Shown one piece after another: positions 1 through 8,282 of a stretch of 13,611 nt of DNA; the stretch's first letter is position 1; each line of letters begins with the position of its first letter. Below the pieces are notes generated by a model that was not told the DNA's origin, made no database searches, and worked only from the letters and a program-made list of their open reading frames with translations. The stretch comes from PNKC01 sp039917655 (lineage in GTDB: Bacteria > Chloroflexota > Dehalococcoidia > Tepidiformales > Tepidiformaceae), in the NCBI GenBank assembly GCA_039917655.1, contig JBDSJC010000063.1:1-13611 (forward strand). Direction: 5' to 3'. A program made the position numbers and the translations under genes.

Positions 1-1309
1 CCGGGTGGGCATTGAGCACCCGCTCAACCTCGCCAGAGGCAACGTTCTCCCCGGCTCGCTTGATCATGTCCTTCCCGCGGTCAACAAAGTGCAGGTACCC
101 GTCACGATCGGCACGGACGTTGTCGCCCGTATGGAGCCATCCGTCACGAAAGGTCTCCTCGGTTGCTTCCGGGCTCTTGAAATACCCGGCCATTAGCGTC
201 GTCCCAAGTTCGCCGCCGACGAGCAGTTCCCCGGCTTCGCCGAGTTGGACGTCACGTCCGGAACCGTCAACGACACGAAGCCGCGCCCACGGGGCTGGAC
301 GGCCAATCGTCATGTTGCGCCGCTCGCCGAACAATGGGTTGAGTGTGGGCAACGATATCGTCTCTGTCATCCCGTAGAGCTGCAGCAACTCGACTCCGAA
401 ACGCTCATGGAACCCCGTGAGCTGTTCCTCGCTGATGTTCTGTGCGAAGAGCGCGACCCGAAGGGAGTGCTGGCGGTCTGCAGTGTCCGCCTGCTGGGCA
501 AGAATCATTCGCACCGGTGCCGCAAACAGACTGGCGATGGTCGCCCCATGCCGGGTCGCCTGGCGGCTCCATCGTGAAGCGCTGAAACAGTCCATGACCG
601 CCACCGATGCTCCTGTCACCAACGCCGACATCGTCGAGTAGTACTGTGCGTTCGCGTGGAAGAGCGGGAGTACAATGAGGTGTCGATCTGCAGGCTGCAA
701 TCGCAAGAATTGGGCAACGGTGTTGCCAACGAAGAGGTAGTTCGCGTTCGTCACCAAGACGCCTTTCGGCAGGCTCGTGGTACCGGATGTGTAGAGCATC
801 GCCACAGGATCGAGCGCGCCTGGGGCAGGGATTTCGGCGGGCTCGTTGTGCCCAAGGGCGAGCGCCGTTTCGAAGTCCTGTCCCGTGATGAGCAGGTGCG
901 CGACAACCCCGGCCGCCTTCACGGTCTCAGCGAGGTCCGGCGATGTGATGGACACCTGGCACCTGGCATGTTCAAGGACATACGCGAGTTCGGGTGCGGT
1001 TGCCAGCGGGTTCGTGGGGACCATCACCGCCCCAAGCCGCGCTGCTCCAAACCAGCAGTCAAAGAATTCCAAGCAGTTGGCCAAGTGTACGTGGAAGTTG
1101 TCGCCGGGGCCAACTCCTAGCTCACGAAGTGCGTAAGCAACTCGCGTCGCGCGCTCGTCCACCTCTGCGTATGTGCGCTGAACCACAACACCGTCAGCAT
1201 CCTCGAAGACGAGAAACACGTCGTTGCCACGCAGTTTTGCTTGGCGCCTGAGGACTCCAGACACCGTATCCGATCCCGTCGCGCACAGAGTGGAGGGAAC
1301 AGCCGCCAT
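1..1309 (-). CDS. CaiC-like AMP-forming acyl-CoA synthetase, 3' end outside window
   Basis: Read on the minus strand from the ATG at 1309-1307, the frame stays open for 436 codons to the left edge. It encodes an ANL-superfamily adenylate-forming ligase, which activates a carboxylic acid as acyl-AMP and transfers it to CoA. Visible motifs are the ATP P-loop YTSGTTSLPKGV (about residues 173-184), the A5 motif YGMTET, TGD in the A7 region, and the hinge with DRGKDMIKRAGENV. Serine in SGTTSxPKG, together with an HANAQY segment, resembles carnitine/crotonobetaine-CoA ligase CaiC and its many unnamed relatives. The catalytic lysine of the C-terminal lid lies beyond the window. The start follows the upstream FAH stop codon by one base (TAG-T-ATG), so the two genes are very probably co-transcribed and translationally coupled. 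The acid substrate is not determinable; carnitine itself is unlikely to follow from this context. Confidence 0.93.
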   Translation of the reverse strand, partial: MAAVPSTLCATGSDTVSGVLRRQAKLRGNDVFLVFEDADGVVVQRTYAEVDERATRVAYALRELGVGPGDNFHVHLANCLEFFDCWFGAARLGAVMVPTNPLATAPELAYVLEHARCQVSITSPDLAETVKAAGVVAHLLITGQDFETALALGHNEPAEIPAPGALDPVAMLYTSGTTSLPKGVLVTNANYLFVGNTVAQFLRLQPADRHLIVLPLFHANAQYYSTMSALVTGASVAVMDCFSASRWSRQATRHGATIASLFAAPVRMILAQQADTADRQHSLRVALFAQNISEEQLTGFHERFGVELLQLYGMTETISLPTLNPLFGERRNMTIGRPAPWARLRVVDGSGRDVQLGEAGELLVGGELGTTLMAGYFKSPEATEETFRDGWLHTGDNVRADRDGYLHFVDRGKDMIKRAGENVASGEVERVLNAHP

Positions 1310-1310
1310 A

Positions 1311-2345
1311 CTAGTCTCGCTCCCAAATCGGCCCGGGATAGCTCTTCAATCCCGACCCTGGAGGAGTGGTCTCTTTCTCACCGACACGATTTCGCAACAC
1401 GCCGATTCCGTCGACTTCAAGCTCGACGATATCGCCCGGTCTAATCCATCGGTTGAGTTCCAGCCCGCACCCGCCACCCACCGTACCCACCGCCAGGAAC
1501 TCGCCTGGGTAGATGGTCTCGCAGTACGAGGCCCACGCCACAACTTCGGCAAACGAGAAGCGCCGGTTCCGGCTTGTCCCTTCACTCCAGACCTCGCCGT
1601 TGACCCGGGCCCGCATGTTCAAATTCCACTCGTCGATTTCGTCCATCGTGACGGCACACGGTCCCATAACCGTGCAGAAGTCCTTACCTTTGGAAGGCCC
1701 GATGGTGAGGGTCATTTCGCGGAGTTGGATGTCGCGTGCACTCACATCGTTGAAGATGGTGACGGCGGCGATGTACTCGGGCGCTTCCTCGACGCGGATG
1801 TTCCGGCCCATTTTCCCGATGTAGAAGCCGATCTCAAGTTCGTAGTCCAGTTTGTCCGTGTACGAAGGCCACAGGATCTCTTCTTCGGGCCCGATGACGC
1901 TTAAGGGGTTGCACTTGTAGCAGATGGGCATTTCTGAAAAGGCAGGCGGAAGCGCGAGGCCCGAACCGCTTCCGTGAGCTTCGTAGGTGAGGTAGTCACG
2001 GATTCTGGTTGGTTGCGGCACCGGGGCAAGCAGCCGGGCCGCGTCGCTCCCAAAAGTGATAGGGTGTCCAGCCGTCGACAGGATGTTATCGCCTCTCCGC
2101 AGACTATCGCCGACGAACCCAACGGCCTCCGTGGCCGCGTCAAGGGCCGATCTTCCGGCGGCGAAGAAAGCGATCATGTCGCCTGGAACCCGTTCGGCTG
2201 CGGTGCTATCCGAGGTGGATGCTCGTCCCCCGGCATAAACGAGGCTCGCCGAGGCGGCAGCCTGGAGGTCAGCAACGGAACCGTCGGACTGCAATGCACC
2301 CACACGTGCTGAACCTGCCGGGCTGCGGAAAGTCACGAGTTTCAT
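1311..2345 (-). CDS. fumarylacetoacetate hydrolase (FAH) family protein
   Basis: A 344-residue protein of the FAH superfamily, metal-dependent enzymes that cleave or decarboxylate 1,3-diketo and 2-oxo acids at the end of catabolic routes. The catalytic domain begins near residue 110. The expected divalent-metal ligands appear as E169 and E171 in DYELEIGF and as the first Asp of NDVSARD near residue 200. The typical GPSKGKDF, MGPCAVT and GxxLAVGTVGGG-like stretches follow. An in-frame codon 11 residues upstream would lengthen the protein, but ATG 2345 is preferred because AGGGAG lies 6 nt before it (plus-strand ctccct, 2352-2357) and MKLVTF is the usual family N-terminus. It is the first gene of an operon with the acyl-CoA ligase and is transcribed from the divergent region holding the 17-bp palindrome. 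The exact substrate is unknown; similarity to homoprotocatechuate or aromatic meta-cleavage hydrolases is only at family level. Confidence 0.92.
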   Translation of the reverse strand: MKLVTFRSPAGSARVGALQSDGSVADLQAAASASLVYAGGRASTSDSTAAERVPGDMIAFFAAGRSALDAATEAVGFVGDSLRRGDNILSTAGHPITFGSDAARLLAPVPQPTRIRDYLTYEAHGSGSGLALPPAFSEMPICYKCNPLSVIGPEEEILWPSYTDKLDYELEIGFYIGKMGRNIRVEEAPEYIAAVTIFNDVSARDIQLREMTLTIGPSKGKDFCTVMGPCAVTMDEIDEWNLNMRARVNGEVWSEGTSRNRRFSFAEVVAWASYCETIYPGEFLAVGTVGGGCGLELNRWIRPGDIVELEVDGIGVLRNRVGEKETTPPGSGLKSYPGPIWERD

Positions 2346-2423
2346 GGTTAGCTCCCTGAGGCGAAGTCCGGCGTCCAATGGGCGAATCTCGCCCTTTGGT
2401 GCCGTATTTCGTACTAGGCCCCG

Positions 2424-2452
2424 ATTCTGTATGCTACAGAACAGGCTGTCAA
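2424..2452 (-). promoter_or_regulatory. predicted sigma70-type promoter of the FAH operon
   Basis: On the minus strand a perfect TTGACA (plus 2447-2452) is separated by exactly 17 bp from CAGAAT (plus 2424-2429, four of six matches to TATAAT). The start point would lie near 2416 and give a leader of about 70 nt to the FAH ATG. The -10 overlaps the left arm of the 2425-2441 palindrome and the right arm fills the spacer, so a bound protein would be placed to block or remodel polymerase. Prediction from sequence only. Confidence 0.5.
2425..2441. promoter_or_regulatory. 17-bp perfect palindrome, candidate operator of the Lrp-GAF regulator
   Basis: TTCTGTATGCTACAGAA is a perfect inverted repeat with 7-bp arms and a 3-bp centre. 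It is followed by additional ACAG/CTGT half-site-like repeats through 2455. It sits between two divergently transcribed genes, 52 bp before the regulator and 80 bp before the FAH gene. Size and symmetry fit a dimer of an Lrp/AsnC-type winged-helix protein, whose sites are typically about 15 bp with an AT-rich centre. Which protein binds is inferred from adjacency. Confidence 0.55.
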
Positions 2453-2492
2453 CAGCTCAGCTCTAATCAGGATTTCGGGCATTGAACCGCCT

Positions 2493-3515
2493 ATGGTAAC
2501 CAGCGTCTCCGACTCCCTCGATCAGTCCATTCTCAGCCTCCTTCAATCGGACGGGCGTCTTCCGAGCCTGGAAATCGCCCGCCGGCTCGGCGTTTCCGAA
2601 AAGACGATCCGTACACGAATCGCCCGTCTGGTACGCGACCATGGCATGCGGGTTGTCGCCGCCCTCGACGGTGCCGAAAGACAGACCCGAATGCTCTTCC
2701 TTGTGCACACCGAGCCAGGGTGCCGCTTCGAAGTGGCCGACCGGCTGGCGGGGCTCTCACAGGTTCAGCGAGTCTTCGCTACCACAGGCGCCTTTGACCT
2801 GGTCGTCGAAGGTGCGTTCCAATCCGATGCCGACGCGCTCGATTTCCTGGTGCGCGACATCGAGGCCGCTGAAGGAGTGCACTCCTGTGAGTCGGTCCAT
2901 CTGATTAAAGAGGTCACGCCAGGAGAGACGACGGCTAAGGGCAAGCAACCTCATGACGCGGCCTCAGAACTCGACTTTCGCCGTTTCGTCGCCCTCGCCG
3001 CTCGGGCGGCCTCAGAGGACGAGATCCTGGCCCTCGCGGCCGAAGTAGCACTCTCCCTGTGTGGAGCCGACAGGTCACTCTTCTCGATGCTGGTGATTGA
3101 GGAGCCGCCAGCGACCAATGGTAGAGACCACAGTTCGGGGCCTCGCCAGTTCCGCATCTCGGCTTCCCGGGGCCATGGCCTTGCACAGAAGTACGTGGAA
3201 GAAGTGGTGAAGCGGATCAACGCCGGCACGTCGCGTGGAGTCTCATCTCGCGTGGTCGAGTCGGGACTTCACGTCTTCGTGGAAGATGCACTGACCGACC
3301 CTCTTTTTAATGGGCTGCATGAACTTGTGCAGGAGCAAGGGTATCGCTCGCTGTTGGCTGTGCCGATGTACCACGGCGGGCGGGTCATCGGCACAGCGAA
3401 CCTCTACTACGATCAGGTCCGCCACACGACGGACGATGAGGTTGCAGTGGCGCAGGCCTTTGCTGATCAGGTCGCTCTGGCCCTCGCCAGGCTCCAATCT
3501 CCCGGAAGACCGTAG
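2493..3515 (+). CDS. Lrp/AsnC-type transcriptional regulator fused to a GAF domain
   Basis: A 340-residue regulator. Residues about 8-60 are an AsnC-type helix-turn-helix (LDQSILSLLQSDGRLPSLEI, then RRLGVSEKTIRTRIARL). Residues about 65-145 match the Lrp/RAM effector and oligomerisation fold, with FATTGAFDLVVEGAF in place of the usual G-x-x-D-x-x-L core. Instead of ending there, the protein continues after a short linker into a GAF domain (about 165-335), ending LAVPMYHGGRVIGTANLYY...FADQVALALARL. GAF domains bind small ligands such as nucleotides, aromatics or haem. The gene is divergent from the FAH/CoA-ligase operon across 147 bp with a palindromic operator candidate, so local control of that operon, possibly autoregulated, is the simplest reading. 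No strong Shine-Dalgarno precedes ATG 2493; TCTAAT at 2462-2467 could be a -10 with a poor -35. Confidence 0.9.
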   Translation: MVTSVSDSLDQSILSLLQSDGRLPSLEIARRLGVSEKTIRTRIARLVRDHGMRVVAALDGAERQTRMLFLVHTEPGCRFEVADRLAGLSQVQRVFATTGAFDLVVEGAFQSDADALDFLVRDIEAAEGVHSCESVHLIKEVTPGETTAKGKQPHDAASELDFRRFVALAARAASEDEILALAAEVALSLCGADRSLFSMLVIEEPPATNGRDHSSGPRQFRISASRGHGLAQKYVEEVVKRINAGTSRGVSSRVVESGLHVFVEDALTDPLFNGLHELVQEQGYRSLLAVPMYHGGRVIGTANLYYDQVRHTTDDEVAVAQAFADQVALALARLQSPGRP

Positions 3516-3668
3516 ACTGGCAGTGCCCGCCGTTGTCGGTGAGCACGCCCCCGTCGAGCCCATTCTCAAGAAGGTCCGCAGAGCTAATGATGCGTTAGAA
3601 GCGCGACCCTAGGTTCCGACGAACTGACCGACCGACGGGGTCTCCAAAATCTCCAAAGGGGGCGCCCA
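3516..3668. other. intergenic stretch between the regulator and the AhpD-like gene
   Basis: These 153 bp contain no convincing ORF or clear intrinsic terminator. The only notable items are a short direct repeat of tctccaaa (3641-3656) and the ribosome-binding site AAAGGGGG (3655-3662) of the next gene. The distance suggests the AhpD-like gene may have its own promoter, but no good -35/-10 pair is apparent. Confidence 0.5.
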
Positions 3669-4274
3669 GTGCCGAATATCAAGCCGCTAGCGCGTGACGA
3701 TCTTCCGGAGTTCGAGCCGTTGTTCAAGGCGGTGGAAGCCTCGATGGGCTTCGTCCCAAATAGTCTCCCGACCATGGCCCACCGCCCCGAGATCCTCCGA
3801 GGGTTCGCGGCCCTGTCGGGAGCTGTTCTCGGTCCCGGCACGATCGACGCTGGTCTGAAGCAAATGGTGGCCCTCGTTGCCAGCACCGCCCACGGCTGCC
3901 GTTACTGCCAGGCGCACACCGCAGCGACCGCGGCCAGGCGCGGCGTGAGCATCGAGAAACTTAACGAGGTCTATGACTTCGAATCGAAGAGTTTGTTTAC
4001 GGCCGCGGAGCGGGCAGCGTTGCGGCTTGCGAGGGACGCGGCGCTGGTACCCAATTGCGCGACGCCGCAGCACTTCGAGGATCTGCGGATCCACTTCAGC
4101 GACGCTCAGATCGTGGAAATCGTGGCGGTGATCAGTCTCTTCGGCTGGTTGAACCGCTGGAATGACACCCTGGCTACCGAGCTGGAGGATGAGCCCTTGC
4201 ATTTCGGCTCGAAGTACCTCGAAGGTCACGGCTGGGAGCCCGGCAAACACGCCCTGACTTCGCCCGGGCAGTAG
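3669..4274 (+). CDS. carboxymuconolactone decarboxylase / AhpD-like peroxidase-related protein
   Basis: A 201-residue all-alpha protein of the CMD/AhpD superfamily. The thiol motif is HGCRYCQAH, with C77-x2-C80-x2-H83, the arrangement of alkylhydroperoxidase AhpD and the uncharacterised peroxidase-related branch; classical carboxymuconolactone decarboxylases lack this cysteine pair. The N-terminal PLFKAVEASMGFVPN stretch and the C-terminal ISLFGWLNRWNDTLATE helix are typical of the longer, about 190-200 residue peroxidase-related proteins. Start is GTG 3669, supported by AAAGGGGG six bases upstream. Likely role is reduction of peroxides or a thiol-dependent step in the cytoplasm; a role in the neighbouring catabolic operon is possible but rests only on proximity. 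The gene converges on the degraded helicase. Confidence 0.9.
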   Translation: MPNIKPLARDDLPEFEPLFKAVEASMGFVPNSLPTMAHRPEILRGFAALSGAVLGPGTIDAGLKQMVALVASTAHGCRYCQAHTAATAARRGVSIEKLNEVYDFESKSLFTAAERAALRLARDAALVPNCATPQHFEDLRIHFSDAQIVEIVAVISLFGWLNRWNDTLATELEDEPLHFGSKYLEGHGWEPGKHALTSPGQ

Positions 4275-4708
4275 CTGCGGTTGCCGGTGCCACACTGATC
4301 GCCTGGTGCGACGCGTCGATCAGACAGCGAGTAGAACTCCGTCACCGCGGCCCGGACCGCGATCACTATGACCAGATCGTGGTGGTGTTAGAAAGGGCCC
4401 GATGCGTCACGGAGGGAGCCTCACCACGGGCTTGCGCCACCCAGGGCGGCCAGCTTGCACCCTCTCTTTGCCGGCTCTTCGGTCAGGACATCACTCGGGC
4501 CCGCGACGATTCTAGCGCAAGCCTGCAGATACGACTCGCGGCGAATGCTCAGATTCGGCATCGCTGGATCCAACCGCCGCTTTAAGCTTCCTAGTAGCGG
4601 TTTCGGCCGCGCACGAGCTCGGTTCGCTGTTTCCACTCCGTCCGTGATCATCTTGCCGCCCACTCCAGGTCCGCAATGTCGCAATCCACGCGCTCCGAGG
4701 CGCGTGTT
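4275..4708. other. convergent region with no confident gene
   Basis: This 434-bp stretch lies between the AhpD-like gene and the last recognisable helicase residue. The minus-strand frame of the helicase 3' piece stays open to 4421, but its last 95 residues no longer resemble the family. A 7-bp inverted repeat, CTGATCG/CGATCAG (4295-4301 and 4317-4323, loop 15), follows the AhpD-like stop. It lacks a T tract, so it is at best a weak terminator. A plus-strand frame through about 4265-4470 (DRDHYDQIVVVLERA and neighbours) faintly recalls the C-terminal end of LuxR-type ATPases, too weakly to call. Confidence 0.5.
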
Positions 4709-7700
4709 TCGAACGGGCAACTGGCGTCGCTGCCGGGAAATCTGGTCTCTGAGCACCTGTACCTCGCCAGCGTTGGTGTAGGTGATAACCCGCCCGGGGT
4801 AGCGACTGAAGCACTGCTGGCGCACCTCTGCGCGGGCCGCGAAGGGCAACGCAGCGTCCAGGGCGCGAAACGCCTCCACCAAGAGTCTCTGATCGGCGCC
4901 TGCAAAAGATCGGAGCAGAGGCTCAGCAAAGTACGCCGTTTCCAACCAAAGCTGGAGAATTCGACGCTCCACAATCCCCGGAATCTGGTCGGACGCTGCT
5001 GTGAGACCACGAATCTGGCCTACCGCTCCTTCTCCAACCTCCGTTTCCAACTGCCGAACCGCCTCAAAATACCGGAGCCACTCGCCTGCTCCTGAGGGCT
5101 CAGACAACACTTCATCTGCCCACTTGCCCAGCTCCCGGAACCGGGCGGCTCGCCAAGTTCCCCAGACTGTTTTCGCCTCGTCGAAACGCTCGCGAAGGCC
5201 TGCCAGTTCGCTGTCGAATGCCGCTAGCTCCGAGGCTAACTTCTCGGCCCAGTTCTGATAGGCCTCCGGGCGGTCTGGGGTCACAGCGTGGGCGTTGAGC
5301 CGGTCCGAGCGCGGCGGCGGGGCGGCGGGGCGGCGGCAACGAACGCCTCGGCCCAGTTGAGTGCCAACTCGACGCCATCCCAATCAGTCGTCCAGCCGTC
5401 GAAGCGTCCGTCGAAATCGTGCGAAGCGCGGGGGCAAGAGTCGTCATCTCTTGCTCGTAGGCCTGGAGATGAAGTTCAGAGATGAGGAGTTCTCGAAGCG
5501 AATCAACGTTGTAGATGGGGTGGGTTGCGTGAGATTCCAATTCGCGCACGATTGCAGCCATCGTCCCAAGGGACGGGAGCGCCGCGGCCGCTGCATCGAC
5601 GAGTTGAGTTGGTGGCCCGAACTCGTCCGACGAGGGTGAGAGCGATACTTCGATTTCACGGAGCTCTTTCGATGCGAACTTGGCCGCCTGTACTGCGGCG
5701 GCCAAGCCTGAATCACGGGGGAACATGGTGAGAAGACTCGAAAACGTCATCGCGTCGGGCCGGGCAAGCAAGTCTCGGGTGTCGGCAAGGTCCTTGAGCA
5801 CTGTTGGCCAGTCGGTTTCGATGCCACGGAAACGCTGCCCCAAGGTCTCTGGGAGCGTCGCGGAGTGTGCCTCCCATCTCTGCCTCAACGAAAGGACGGC
5901 GAGCGCGTCTCCGACGGCGGTTATCGCCGACCCCAAAGTCAGGGGGCCCGGCGTCTTCAAACACGCACGAAGTGCGCGCTCGTCGGCCTTGAACGCCTTC
6001 CTGACGGTGCGAGAGAACCAGCTTTGGTGGTCGGTGCGGTATCGAGCCAGCATCTCCGGGGAGACAGAGGAAAGCAGCGTCTCGTCCCAACGCATGAATA
6101 ACTGCGATTCGGTGTCTCGGAGGTTTGCTAAGTCCTTCTGCGCCTCCGCGACGACCATTGAGATTCGCCACGCAGCCGCGCCTGGTTCCACCCAGCCAGC
6201 GGGAATTGGAGCGAGCTGGAGAATTTCCTGTGCCAACTCGAAGATTGGTTCAGCCTGGGCGCGCGTCGAAGGATGGTCTTTGGACAACGCGGTGGCGAGT
6301 TCACCCAGAGCCGTAGCGGTCGCCGCCGCGCGCGGCGCGACCAATCCCGCAGCCTTCGCGAGGGTGCCAGAGAACTGGACGGCGGAATCGGTCCAGCCCC
6401 CGGTCCCGAGCAAATTGCCCACAAGGGGCATCGCCAATTCTGCGTCATTCAATTGAGCTGCCAGGGCGGCAGCCGAGGTAAGCTCGCCCGGGCGATAAAG
6501 CCTGGTGGCCAAGAGCACCAGAAGATCGGCCCTTCGACGCTGGGCCTCAGCTCTCTCCGCAGCGAGACGCCGGAGCCGATCATGGGCACGACCGTCCAGC
6601 CAACTGGCACTCACTCCTGGCGCGATGGCGAGCATCTCCAAAAAAACACTGAGCCCTGCGGCGGCCGCCGGCGACGCCGGAGTTCGTACACCGAGCCACT
6701 GCGCCAATTCTTGGACCGGTGGTTCCAACCTGGCCAGCGCGCGATGAATCGAGCCCGCGTCTCGCACCACCAGATCTTCGAGCCCGACCGGAGTGAGCAA
6801 TGCACGCAGCGGAAGCCATCGGCTGCTCATGTGTTCGACGAACTGGACCTGGTAGGAAGCTAACCGGCTGGCGCGGAGGACAATGTTATTCAACCTGGCG
6901 GAGTTGATGGCTTCCGGGCCTGAAACCGAGAAGTCAACGTCAGGGAGGTCCCGGAGCGTCGCGGCGCGACCGTGCACCTGGAAGACGCTCCGGCCAAACG
7001 GCTCGCGTCGGGTGTGCAGAGCGCGAACGACGCCGTTCAGTTGTTTCCGGCGTGCAAGGAGCGTGTCGTAGTCGAACGCTGTTCGTGAAGCGCTCCGCGG
7101 GTCTTCCAAAGACTCGCGAAGTTGCCGGTAGACGTTCGCCTTCTTTCCGCGTTCGGAGTGCAGGTCGAGGCAGAAGACGCCGAGGTTGCAGTCATCGAGG
7201 CGGCGCTTCACAACGTCGAGTGCGGCCGTCTTCTCACTCACAAACAGGACGCTTTTCCCTGCCGCGATGCAGTTGGCGATTATATTGGCAATAGTCTGGC
7301 TCTTGCCGGTTCCTGGAGGGCCATGAATGACTAGGTTGAGTCCTGCCGCCGCCGCGCCGACCGCCTGCATTTGGCTGTAGTCAGCCTTGACCACCATCGG
7401 CAGAGAGCGAGGATCGGGGACGTGGTCGTCCAAAATGCCACCCGCGAGGTCGTCGCGCCGTTGCAAATTGAACCAATCTGAAGGGCCAGAGATTCGGCCG
7501 TGCTTTGCATCGGGGTCGCCAGCCAGCGCTCGAACCATTGCTTGGTCGATCTCCGCCTGCTTGAGGCCCTCAAGATCTTCCCACATGGCTGCCTTGGAGA
7601 ATTGGAATGTGTCGAGCACGAGCGATGGTTCAACCGACCACCGAGACCGCTTTTGAACGAGCCGACGAACTTCGTCCAGATAGTCGGCGACCGGGAGGTC

Positions 7701-8282
7701 GTTGTCAAACTCGGGGAGAGCCAATCCTAGCTTCGAGAGCTTGAAGCGGAGCGTGGCGTTCACGGACGCCTCGTCATCTTCCTTTCGAAGGTAGAAGTGA
7801 TCCCTTGGCGATGCACGGTCCAGGTCACAGGGCACGAGGATCAGCGGTGCGCGAGCCTTCTGGCCGTCCTCGTCCTCCCAGAGAAGGTACCCAGCCGCCA
7901 GAAACAGCACGTTAACGCCCTGTTCCTCGGTGAATTCACGATCCTTCCTCCGAAGGTTTGCGAGCCTCACTTGTAGGCGCTCGGGATCAAGAGCCGTTTC
8001 GATCTGGCCGACCTCAAACGTGAGATCGTCAGATTCTGGCGGTGGCTCAGTGTCGAAACGCGCCTGAACCCGGCGCTTCCTTATCGCCAGCGGGAACGAG
8101 AGCCCGCCTCTCGCTGCTTCCAAACGCTCAAGAAACCGGTCGAGATCGTCACATGTGATGGGGACGGACGAGGTTCGAGACTCTTTCCAGTAAAGCAGCC
8201 GATTTCGTCCGTCGAGCTGAAGGAGTTGTTCCTGCCACCGACTGATGCTGTCCCGGACAAGTTCATCTGTTTGCGACGTCAC
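4709..8282 (-). pseudogene. truncated, frameshifted DUF4011-type superfamily I helicase
   Basis: The minus strand opens at GTG 8282 into about 960 clean residues. The N-terminus (LLQLDGRNRLLYWKESRTS, VLFLAAGYLLWEDED, APLILVPCDLDR) matches the DUF4011 domain of giant SF1 helicases. It is followed by DYSQMQAVGAAAAGLNLVI and Walker A GPPGTGKS at residues 321-328, then VLFVSEKTAALDVVKRRLDD. Near 5405-5440 homology passes to a second frame (WTTDWDGVELALNWAEAF), and at 5313-5336 to a third (EAYQNWAEKLASELAAF through EVQVLRDQISRQRRQLPVR, ending about 4709). In intact relatives this last segment immediately precedes the DEASQ box and the second RecA domain; none of that follows here. Intact members, often over 1,500 residues, are common in defence islands and mobile DNA. 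No strong Shine-Dalgarno precedes the start. A non-functional remnant is the likeliest reading. Confidence 0.85.
5313..5336. repeat. three perfect tandem copies of 8-bp GGCGGCGG
   Basis: Three head-to-tail copies (5313-5320, 5321-5328, 5329-5336) lie inside the helicase coding region, exactly where its frame changes from the WTTDWDGVELALNWAEAF frame to the EAYQNWAEKL frame. Gain of one 8-bp unit changes the frame by +2 mod 3, which is the change needed. Slipped-strand copy-number change would therefore explain the break. A sequencing error in this G-rich tract is the alternative. Confidence 0.85.

Noticed and set aside
1224..1904. Plus-strand open frame of 226 codons
   Set aside because: It lies antisense to the FAH gene, which has clear family motifs, and its translation matches nothing recognisable.
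3687..4295. Minus-strand frame of 202 codons opposite the AhpD-like gene
   Set aside because: The plus strand has the CxxCxxH motif, a Shine-Dalgarno and family-like length; the antisense has nothing.
5680..6456. Plus-strand open frame of 258 codons
   Set aside because: Antisense shadow of the helicase coding sequence, with serine/alanine-rich translation and no motifs.
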